Assembly (NCBI GenBank): GCA_905250885.1
Contig: CAJNOQ010001835.1
Span: 1 to 28,127, forward strand
Reading direction: 5' to 3'
Source: Didymodactylos carnosus
Lineage: Eukaryota; Rotifera; Eurotatoria; Philodinida; Philodinidae
DNA: 28,127 nt
The notes below the pieces were generated by a model, which worked only from the letters and a program-made list of their open reading frames with translations, was not told the DNA's origin and did not search any database. Both the position numbers and the translations under genes were made by a program. Below are positions 20,102 through 28,127 of this stretch, piece by piece (the first letter of the stretch is position 1; every line of letters begins with the position of its first letter).

Positions 20102-20460
20102 TTTTCATTTCAAAAAAACAATTGTTAATTACTCATTATAAATACTCTCGTTTTGAGGGTAAACACCAGCATATTTTCTTTTTTTTTGTTTACAAGAAAA
20201 TCTGCTACAATAATAGCATGACTTTGGAAGCTTTGTGTTGTTCTTGCTCTCTTTCATCCCAAATCTGGCGGTGTGAATGCGTGACTCTTCGTATTAAACG
20301 CCTTTGTCCACTGAGTTTACTCCCGAAGTCAAAGTTTGAGGCTCAGGTTATGATGATGAATCGAGTTACATAACTTTCGATCCGGACTCGAGCCCCAAAG
20401 CCTTTCATGACCTTTGACCCGAGCTCAAGCTCCCCCTAGTCGTTGTCGGAATAAAGTGTA
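20102..20460. other. Intergenic, no gene seen
   Basis: Continuation behind the retroelement relic. GAGCTC/CTCGAG-like words around 20385-20430 (GGACTCGAGCCCC, CCCGAGCTCAAGCTC) form another small array. The open frame ending at 20373 is explained by the retroelement in its first part. Confidence 0.35.
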
Positions 20461-20589
20461 ATGAAGTCTAGTGCTCAGCAGGACGGCATAGTGCTGATAT
20501 ACTACACGCGACATAGTGTTTATACACCAAGAGCTGTGTCGTATGCAGCTAGACAAAGAGGAACAGTAGCAGCTAAAGTAACCAAATAA
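20461..20589 (+). CDS. Possible 42-aa small ORF
   Basis: A short plus-strand frame starting MKSSAQQDGIVLIYYTRHSV and ending in a basic Ala/Arg/Lys-rich tail (AAKVTK). The stop codon TAA lies inside an AATAAA hexamer (20586-20591), so stop and putative polyadenylation signal overlap. Codon use is more varied than in neighbouring noncoding DNA. No family recognised, no signal peptide. It could be the end of a decayed gene. Confidence 0.2.
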   Translation: MKSSAQQDGIVLIYYTRHSVYTPRAVSYAARQRGTVAAKVTK

Positions 20590-21191
20590 AATTGAGAGTA
20601 CATTATTCTTTTCCATTCTCTTCTATGTTTTGCTGTTAAACTTATTTCATTTCTGCAGTGTTTTGTTCGTTTATGCGCTGAAAGAAAAGAAAAGATTACA
20701 ATAAAAAAAATAATTTACATACAAAAAACAGGTCAGAAAAGTTTAAAAAACTGGCAACATTCATGTAGAATGTTTTTCTTACTTTTTAGCAGTAGCTGTA
20801 AACTTTCGGGGTGAAATTGTGGCTGACCAAATTTCAATATAATTTTGGTGTTTACAGCCACTGAATGGACTAGTAACAGACAGCGCATCCGATGTTTTTA
20901 GACAAGTTTTAAAAATTATTACGATATATTATCACTATGTTATATATATTCTATGTTATAATCCAACAGTTCAGTAGGACATTTTTGCATCGTAGAAGCA
21001 ACGCTGACAAGCTTTTCTTTGTCACCACTTTGTTAAGACAAGTAATAACTCTCACTAGGCCACATCACTTCTAACTGCTAAGCACTACGTTTTAATCTAA
21101 AAAAATGCGTACTGCTGAGCACTACTCAGTATACCAACTATCCATAGAAGTACAACTCTTTATGAGCGGTTAATGACGGAAACTTGGACCT

Positions 21192-21262
21192 ACGGGCCAA
21201 AAGTCCGGAGGAAAGTTGAGCCCGGTCAAAAGTCCGGCGGGAAATTAGGCCCGGGTCGAATA
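21192..21262. repeat. Short tandem repeat, 29-bp unit
   Basis: The core AAAAGTCCGG occurs at 21199 and 21228 within a GC-rich unit of about 29 bp (GGGCC/CCCGGTC + core + GGGAAATTAGG), with a partial third copy. It stands out from AT-rich surroundings. Confidence 0.6.
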
Positions 21263-22983
21263 TCCTTCTCTTTTCAACATGACTTTGGGCCCTGACAAAG
21301 TCCTAGCCGAAAATTCTTTTGTTCGAAATTCCGGTCTCTCGATGAATTAGAACGTTTTACTCCTAAATTTAAACGAAGTTATGTCTCAGAGCGTTTTCTA
21401 TGTCAAAACTTGCATATTTTTAGAGAAATCAGATATTTATGCGTATTTTTAAAATTTTTCGATTTATTCTGAAATCGGAGAGTCCTTTCCCTGCTTTTTG
21501 TACTTCGCAGCATCCCTACCTCCGCCAAACAAATAAAAAGATCTAAGCTTAAGAAGGAAACAAAAGAAACGAAATAGGTTATTGTTACTTATACCTCGTA
21601 CTTAATCAATCTGTTCCTTTGCTTACTTGCCATTTATTCTAGCGTTTCCAACTGATTGTTATCAGAAAAGTTCGAGAGGCTGAGTAATTGAAAGGATACT
21701 TGTTCAATCTTTCAAGCGTATTTCTAAGTGATTATATTTAAGTTCTATTTTCCAAGTTGCAAATTCCTTCTAGTTTGTCAGGGTCAGAAGTAAATTTGAT
21801 ATCTTATTAGTTGATCTGAGCAGATACTCCGTTATTAAAGAAAAGATCTGTTGCTGATCTTTCAGTCTCACTTTTATTATATATGTAGGAGCAAAATTTT
21901 ACTTTGATTCATCTTTAAAATACCATCAGCTTGATCACATATGATTATATTGAACTTCTTTTTTTTTCGAAATGTTCACACTTATTTTTTACCAAACTTG
22001 ACAGTCGACTAAGGGGAGTACTACAAATAGAAATTGTGACTTTTATGCCTGTACTTGGGAGTCGATCTGTTTCGTTCCTATATCGTGTTTATTTATTCAT
22101 ATGCCTATATCTTTTGTTTACTTAACTCTTATGATGAATCACTACATTCGATAGCTTAGGTTTTACACATCAGTAATAATAATAAAACGGAAAAATGAGT
22201 TTAACTGTAACTACTATAAATAATATCTTTATTATTCATTTCTGCCTAAAACAAAGAATATTCGCTTTTGGTTCTTACCCGTCACAGTAATGCGAATATG
22301 ACTCACACATCGAAAAGAAAAATGAAAGGTGTGGATAAGGGAAGAGAAAAATTGGAAAAGTCCAACTTCAAATCTTCAAGTGTTAATAGCATTTGATGGC
22401 TGTCATGAATGAAAAGGAACAAGTAAGTGTTAATGATTATACCCGAGTGTGAGCAAAGGGTTGCTGCTGCCACAGTGGGTGAAAAAAGCCTAGTTTTGTT
22501 CGTGCGATGCTTGTTCTACTATACATTTCAACATTCTCATTGAAAGAAGGGGTAGGAAGAATCTGTGGGAAACCGATCGAGATCTCGAAAACATAAACTG
22601 ACAAAAGGATGATCGTTTCACATGTATAGATAGCCTAAGGTCCCCTCCTCCCACGATAGCAGTATAAAAAACATCCCAATGTAGGTAAATTTAATGTTAT
22701 CTGATAAACGTGATTGTATGTTTTTTCGCTGTGTATTTGTAGTGCAATAACCAAATCTGACAGACAGGAATATGTACCGTTCTACCATTATAAAGCTTAG
22801 CTCAAGCCAACGTATCCTCGAAAGAAACTAGTGTCTTTCTATTTCATGTTGAAATATGTCGCTGAAAATATTTATAGAATTTGAAATTTAATTTTTTCGT
22901 CGATTTACAGTTATTTGAGTCGTATGGCATTTAAGTCTGTGACAAGCCAAACTGATGGATATTGGTAAGCGAAGCGTTCTCCC
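21263..22983. other. Intergenic, no gene seen
   Basis: About 1.7 kb without a supportable gene. The frame at 21931-22125 is hydrophobic low-complexity. Near 22620 (CACATGTATAGATAGCCTAAGG) there is short similarity to the dispersed repeat copy at 14902 (CACATGGAAAGATAGCCTGA). The segment 20590-21191 before it is equally featureless. Confidence 0.4.
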
Positions 22984-24366
22984 ATGACGGTTAAACTCAC
23001 TAAGGAATGTAACTTGCACTACTTCACTATAAGGCGTGATACATTTTCGACAAACGACCAACAACTCAACAGAATACGTCAGGATCAAAATTATGACGTA
23101 CCAGCAACTGGTAAGTTCAAGCTGAGAGCGAGACAGTTTTTATCAAATTTTAAATGAAGTGGACAATGACTATTTCAAGAAAAAAGCTGCAGAGTATGAA
23201 CTGATATCAAACTAAAAGACTCGTACGTCTGATTTGCTGCGTTTTATCAGATGAATCCAGCATCGTAAAAATCTGATCTTCTCAAGGTTTTTTGATCTCT
23301 TCACAAACTGTCTCTTTTAAAAAGACTCTCCCCATAACTCAGAAAACTTGAAATAAATAAATCCACAAACAACAACCATTGATCATTAAGCGATGGACCT
23401 GACCTTTTTAGTTCTAGATTTTACTTGCATTCACTCACGCTACAATAGATATGTTACTCATTTTTCTGATCCCACGAACCATAAACCAGCATTACAAAAT
23501 ACAAATGGATATCGAGGTTAGTCACGAACACTTTCTTTACGATAATGCATAGCTGGTACACCTCTTTATTCGTTCTAGAATTATCGATATCACCGGCGAC
23601 CACGTATGTGTTTCGCTTTTTATAATCAGCTGCCCCTCCACCACATTTATCTTCTGCTCCTAGACCTACAAAAGTGACTCGCACCTGCTTGGTATGCTAT
23701 GATGGAAAACCACTAACTGAATTCCAGATTCGTTACAGTGAGCAATGCTTACATATCAAACGAACTATATGCGATTCGTGTGTTTACGAATACATACAAA
23801 ACACATTCAAAAACACACGTATTGGCAACGCTAGATGTCCAGAAGTGAACTGCCGCATTATATTAGATTATGCAGCCGTCAAAAATATATTGCTCAAGAG
23901 AAAAGACGTGGAGTTGTTTGATCGATACGATAAATATCTTTTACAACGTCAACTAGAAAAAATGCCAGAATTCATCTGGTGTGCGCACGGCTGTGGATCT
24001 GGTCAACTCGTCGAGCCCTGTAAATCACCTAATAGTCACTCCATTGTGCAATGTGTTGAATGCAAACAAGAAACATGTTTTAACCACAAAATTAAATGGC
24101 ATGATGGACTAACATGCGCTGAATACGATAAACGAAAGAAGAAAAGTGAATTGCGGACGACAAAGAAATCGAAGAAATGGCTTACTAAAAACACACAGAA
24201 ATGCCCAAACTGTCCGTATGACATCGAAAAAATTTCCGGCTGTGATCATATGACGTGCAGTAGATGTTACCATCAGTTTTGCTGGCGATGTTTAGTCAAT
24301 TACAGAACTATTATGCATCAGGGTAAAACCCAACATAAGTTTTATTGTAGACATCATTGGGTATAG
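22984..24366 (+). CDS. RBR (RING1-IBR-RING2) E3 ubiquitin ligase
   Basis: Proposed exons 22984-23110, 23412-23516 and 23630-24366 join in frame to 322 aa. Exon 3 carries all the domains. RING1 has C97, C100, C117, H119, C125, C128, C147, C152. The IBR has C195, C199, C219, C222, C227, H230, H235, C240. RING2 is CPNCPYDIEKISGCDHMTC, with C269, C272, the catalytic-type C282 in GCDHM, then C287, C290, C295, C298, and H/C ligands in the tail. Known: RBR ligases accept ubiquitin on the RING2 Cys before passing it to substrate. The protein lacks long regulatory domains, and the C-terminus ends directly after RING2. Exon 3 has no ATG before RING1, so upstream exons are needed. Exon 1 is the least certain: it uses a GTAAGT donor, and the second exon has a CTGAC branch-like motif before TTTTTAG. 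A shorter model starts at ATG 23393 (286 aa). Confidence 0.85.
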
Positions 24367-24484
24367 GGCTCTACAAAATCTGTTTCGATGCTGTGTGAGA
24401 AATTATGAAACCGACCGTAAAAAAAACCGAAACACATACTAGTTAAGAAAACGCATTATAAAAGTTGCTATTTTACTTTTCACT

Positions 24485-24502
24485 AATAAACAAACTAATA
24501 AA
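24485..24502 (+). terminator. Polyadenylation signals behind the RBR gene
   Basis: Two AATAAA hexamers at 24485-24490 and 24497-24502, about 120 nt after the RBR stop codon, are suitable 3' end signals. Confidence 0.5.
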
Positions 24503-25789
24503 ATGTCAAGATATACTCTAATTTATTTGTTCAAAGTGCTTTTATTCATTAACAGTTTTGAAAATCAATAGAATTTACGTGGATTTTCGTAAAGATTTTT
24601 TAAAAACTTCTAGAAACACGAGTGTTTCCCAATAGGCTTAAATGTAAAAGCGCCGTGAACAGATAAAATAGCAATGTATCTTGATAATTTCAACTAGTTT
24701 ATATTGTTTTTGAATACAGTTAATTGTAAAATTATTGCATAAATTGCTTGTTACTAGAAAGTTAACTGTAGTATACTTCTTATACGCGATTTTTGAACAC
24801 GCCACTCACGCTCCAAGCCAATATGCTACAGCTGATTTTGTACAGAATTTCAATCACAGCAAGACGGAGGAAATGGTTCATTTTACATAAAAGAAAATAC
24901 AACAGCGAATAATTAGTTGCAAAAATTCCGCGACTCGACAGTGAAGGTTAGATCACGTGAAGAATGACATACAAATTCGCATCATAAGTTGTGCGATTTT
25001 CCAGTGCGAGTAGTGAGTGTTACAATCTGAATCGTTGGCTGCTTAACGCCTTTCTCATCGGGCAAACAAATAGGTTGTGAATTCTCTGTTTCATGCGTGC
25101 TTTAGAAGTTTTTTTGAACATTCACCACTTTTGATTTCTCTTTCCGTTATTTGAACATCAAAAGAATAGAACAAAGTTACCTAAAGAAAAGCAGTGGAAA
25201 TTGTCCTTGCAAACTCTTTCCAACATGGTTGTACAACTGGTTTTTCTTCAGCTGGTAGTCTTACTCTTGTCGTAGAAGAAAAACTATTTTCATATTAACT
25301 ACAGAACAGACTATTGAACAGATTTCAAGATCCTCTCATAGGAACGAACCTCAGTAGGTACAAGTACGATCTGAGTAAAATTTTCAAGGAATGTGGATCT
25401 TATCAAAGTACATTTATAATAAAATTTCCAATGCTTCATCTAAATTTAGTTATTTTCTGCAACTTTTGTATCACTTATGAGTTATCCTCAAAATGGGTAA
25501 CTTGACAGTTGCTAGATAATTGAGAACGTAGTAGAAACTTGATAAACGTAAATGAGCTCATACGGCTCAAGCATCTAATTAGTTTTTCATCCATTTTCTT
25601 GTAACGGATGACCCCGAAATAATGACACACTTTTGCAACTTATTTATTAGCTAGTTAAATCAACTTCCAGAACTTGTAGTGGCCTAGAAGACAGAGAATT
25701 CTCTTGTCTATAAAGCCGTACATTTTGCTTAAAAAACATATTTACATCTAGTTTGTCACATAAGGTAAACACACTTGGTCCACTAATCG
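24503..25789. other. Intergenic, no gene seen
   Basis: No gene supported. A plus-strand stretch without stops (about 24715-24889, ending HSKTEEMVHFT) reads like protein for its last 30 codons but has no start or homology that I recognise; it could be a relic exon. Confidence 0.35.
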
Positions 25790-26520
25790 ACACTGCGACG
25801 TACAATAAATGATCTTATTTTTTTGTTCCTAATCGGATTTGTTCAACCAGAGCTTTTGGGTTTCTAATTTTATCTCAGTTCATTCGTGCACATAATTCAC
25901 ACCATATTAAATAGTCCAGGAGGTTAATATCAGGACTATTCGGTGACCATCGACTGTACTGCCGAAAATCCCAAAAGTAATTTTCACTTATTTGTTGCGT
26001 AATTGCGTCTTTGTGTCTCATGTGTTTGATGAAATAAATTTCAGTTCAGTCCAGTTTGTGTGCTGGTGCCCCATCTTGCTAGAATGTAAGTTGAGATCCC
26101 GTTGATTTTCCTTCATCTTCTAATGCTACAGGTAATATTTCCTTGATATAGCGATGATCATAAATTGTGCCTTTTTCAATAATAACTGGACGAGTAACAC
26201 CATGAAAACAGACTCCCATCTAAACTATAACCCTCGATGAAAATTGTGTTTTTCGATGAACTCATTGCATTTTATCCTCTCGTTTCCGATCTAGCGCTCA
26301 TATTCTATCGTTTTATTTGTTGTATAGACCGTCTATGTGAAACCATGTCTCATCCAACAATAAAATTTTTCTTGACAGTGTTTTTCAAACATTTTTTCGC
26401 ACCCATATTCCAAACGACTTTGTTCTAATAGAAAGGCTTATGTCATTTTTGGTGTACATCCGAAGGATTTTCGTACATAAATAATAAGTCCTAAATTGAA
26501 TACCAGAACCATTATCATTT
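25790..26520 (-). mobile_element. Decayed Tc1/mariner-superfamily transposase
   Basis: On the minus strand one frame, interrupted by at least seven stops, reads LLLDETWFHIDGLYN (first Asp codon 26331-26333), GVCFHGVTRPVIIEKGTI, RYIKEILPVAL, QDGAPAH (second Asp, 26073-26075), then RWSPNSPDINLLDYLIW (third Asp, 25929-25931). This is the DDD/DDE catalytic core of a Tc1/mariner-type transposase that cuts and pastes DNA. The three Asp codons remain in one frame despite the stops, so decay is mainly by substitution. The gap between the second and third Asp is ~47 codons, longer than the usual 34-37, suggesting a lineage-specific insertion. The N-terminal DNA-binding part is only weakly visible and terminal repeats were not identified. 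Confidence 0.75.
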
Positions 26521-26600
26521 GAATAATAAAACTCGACGTGATTGCCGTTCCTGCATCCATTTCTAGCCTAAAGGCAAAAACTTTCAGTGTATTTTCATAC

Positions 26601-26916
26601 CATATCACCGGAACAAAAAAAATAAAGTTGGTTTAGAGTTGCTTAAAAGTGATTTTTCGTATTCATCACACTCGATAACTCAGAAGATTTTCTATTTTTG
26701 GCTCGGGGTACTTCCGAAAGTTTAAGAAAAATTTTGAAACAAAATGGCGCAAAAAGTTTTCCATGGAAAAATAATATTAATTTGAAAACTTTTCCTAAAC
26801 TTTCGGAAGTACCTCGGGCCAAAAACAGAAAATCTTCTGCGTTATCGAGTGTGCTGAATACGAAAAACCACTTTTCAGCAACTCTAAACCAACTTTATTT
26901 TTTTTCTGGTGATATG
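26601..26916. repeat. Fold-back element, ~133-bp arms
   Basis: Arms 26601-26735 and 26785-26916 are reverse complements with few mismatches, with CATATCACCGG outside and GGTACTTCCGAAAGTTTA inside, around a ~50 bp spacer. The open frame at 26698-27012 runs through the right arm and is not a gene of its own. It abuts the 3' side of the broken gene at 26917. Confidence 0.85.
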
Positions 26917-27972
26917 ATATCTGTGGCATGTTTATGTGCTGCATTCATGAATTGTATGAGTTGTTCAAGACGGCTTGGATCCAGAAAACTAGTAAAATTC
27001 CTTGTTTTATGAATCGAAATATCTTTAGCTTGCATATTACGTACCACAATTGAGTCATTTGAAATGTTATACACTTTCTCACTATTTCAGTTACATGAAG
27101 CATTTGCGAACTTCATTAAATACCCATCGAAGTCTAATTCATTATTGCATGGCAATGCTATCAGTGGTATTGATTGGACAACTAGTTTTTTTTTTTGAAT
27201 GATGTATTTAATTCTGTGCAGGTTATGGGATGACTAGAGCCAAAAATCCAAGTATTTCTCGATAATTTAAACATACGAACTGTTTCTTTAACAATTTCAT
27301 TAGAAAATTTGGTGCTTGCTACGCGCTGAACCAAATTGGATAAAAATTGGGCGCCAGATGCAAAATTTGTCGGTGAATCCGACAGCGGGTTGCTTATAAT
27401 TACATCTTCACTTCTTTTTTGGCGTCGACATAATCAACGTGGTTTTTGCCTAAATTAAATTTTCTCATTGGTTGAAAAAAAGGCGCCAATGAGAAAAATA
27501 AAATTGAGACAAAAACCACATTGATTATGTCGACGCCAAAAAAGAAGTGAAGATGTAATTATAAGGAATCCGCTGTCGGATTCACCGACAAATTTTGCAT
27601 CTGGCGCCCAATTTTTATCCAATTTGGTTCAGCGCGGAGCAAGCACCAAATTTTCTAATGTTAGAGAATGAATTATTGTAAGAACGTTATTTGGTTTAAG
27701 TGTCTTAAACATAGATTTTTAAATTGATTTTCAATTGGTACTTGAAAGCTGCAAAACATCAGTTCATTGTACAAGATAGTATATAACATCGACATATAAA
27801 GGCAGTTGTGTGGTTTAATGAACTATTTCATGAACGAAAAACAGAAGAGTATGTTGCTGTATTTTAGAAATATTGAACATAGCAGAATCATTATCTGACG
27901 AGAATTCGATAATACTATTAACAATTAATCTCCCAACCATATTTTGCTCTTGAGCTATTTGTTCATTCAAAA
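26917..27972 (-). pseudogene. Broken host-like gene of unknown family
   Basis: Minus-strand coding-like blocks occur in order: 27970-27815 (NMVGRLIVNSIIEF...HEIVH, stop), then, beyond an inserted fold-back, 27298-27150 (RMFKLSRNTWIFGSSHPITC...SIAMQ), then in another frame 27150-26917 (ELDFDGYLMKFANASCN, stop, then IVVRNMQAKDISIHK and LEQLIQFMNAAHKHATDI). An A11 tract near 27190 is a likely slippage site. The family is not recognised; the residues are Asn/Ser/Ile-rich and soluble-looking. Fold-back elements sit inside (27299-27660) and at the 3' edge (26601-26916), and a hAT-like end cuts the 5' side at 27973. I infer a gene or transposon ORF destroyed by repeated insertion. Confidence 0.45.
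27299..27660. repeat. Near-perfect fold-back element, ~174-bp arms
   Basis: Arms 27299-27471 and 27486-27660 are reverse complements with only about a dozen differences, and the loop is only 14 bp. The outer ends read CATTAGAAAATTTGGTGCTT. High arm identity means recent origin or ongoing gene conversion. Non-coding. It interrupts the broken gene on the minus strand. Confidence 0.9.
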
Positions 27973-28127
27973 CAGAGATGGGCAGCTCCGGAGCCGACCG
28001 ACTCCAGCCCGGCTCCTAGGAGCCGGCTTCTCTTATAAACGGAGCCGGAGCCGGACGGGAAACATTGGACCTGGAGCCGGAGTTGGAGCCGGAGCCGGGG
28101 CGTCAAATACTGCGATTGGAGCCGGAG
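27973..28127 (+). mobile_element. hAT-like element end with GGAGCC subterminal array (partial)
   Basis: CAGAGATGGGCAGCTCCGG at 27973 has the CAG-G-TGGGC form typical of hAT terminal inverted repeats. It is followed at once by degenerate repeats of GGAGCC/GGCTCC in both orientations that continue to the window end. Known: hAT transposases bind many short subterminal copies of a motif. The eight bases before it (ATTCAAAA, 27965-27972) would be the target duplication, testable only with the far end, which lies outside the window. Confidence 0.6.

Noticed and set aside
22888-23088. 66-codon minus-strand frame
   Set aside because: Overlaps the proposed first RBR exon, which has a consensus donor and matching phase; no motif on the minus strand.
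24715-24889. Plus-strand stretch without stops
   Set aside because: Protein-like only at its end, no start codon or homology recognised; too weak for a feature of its own.
26698-27012. 104-codon plus-strand frame
   Set aside because: Spans a fold-back arm and the antisense of coding-like minus-strand sequence.
1-28127. CRISPR arrays, tRNA or rRNA genes, bacterial operons
   Set aside because: The direct repeats seen lack regular spacers, no tRNA A/B-box pair was recognised, and the genes have spliceosomal introns.

Overview
This window looks like nuclear DNA of a small invertebrate, most likely a bdelloid rotifer. That is an inference. It rests on AT-rich sequence, genes split by 50-66 nt GT-AG introns, and gene families known to be expanded in bdelloids: a stand-alone NAD:arginine ADP-ribosyltransferase, an exostosin-like glycosyltransferase, rhodopsin-type receptor fragments and Penelope-like retroelement pieces. 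There is no bacterial operon structure, no CRISPR array, and I recognise no tRNA or rRNA.

Layout. 1-3500: no host gene, but a dense patchwork of repeats. It holds a ~790 bp fold-back element (1253-2046) and several arrays in which one short word recurs in both orientations. 3838-4462 (-): a broken glycosyltransferase-like pseudogene. 5079-6476 (+): an intact 429-aa type II membrane exostosin-like glycosyltransferase in three exons. 6898-7398 (-): an unrecognised open frame. 7399-10380: about 3 kb without a gene. 10401-13207 (-): a 522-aa type I membrane protein with a signal peptide, a novel Cys-containing ectodomain, two EGF modules, one transmembrane helix and a 73-aa tail. It has five exons and one unusually long (1.08 kb) intron. 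13690-14110: a tandem, palindrome-rich repeat. 14277-14438 (+): a possible small secreted peptide. 15975-17063 (-): a 340-aa ADP-ribosyltransferase with a C-terminal cysteine cluster and an unusual D-N-E catalytic motif. 17656-17899: a second fold-back. 18505-18921 (+): a truncated 7TM receptor. 19779-20101 (+): a Penelope-like retroelement remnant. 22984-24366 (+): an RBR (RING1-IBR-RING2) E3 ubiquitin ligase in three exons.

The right end (25790-28127) is a transposon graveyard. It contains a decayed Tc1/mariner-type transposase, two further fold-back elements, a host-like gene broken by stops and insertions, and the start of a hAT-like element at 27973 whose GGAGCC subterminal array runs off the window.

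The four confident genes do not form an obvious pathway. Exon joins were worked out by hand from splice dinucleotides plus reading phase. Every internal join given for these four genes keeps the frame, which is the main support for the models. The most unusual material is the ART/cysteine-cluster protein, the unknown ectodomain of the EGF receptor-like protein, and the repeated pattern of short-word arrays that may be a non-autonomous transposon architecture.
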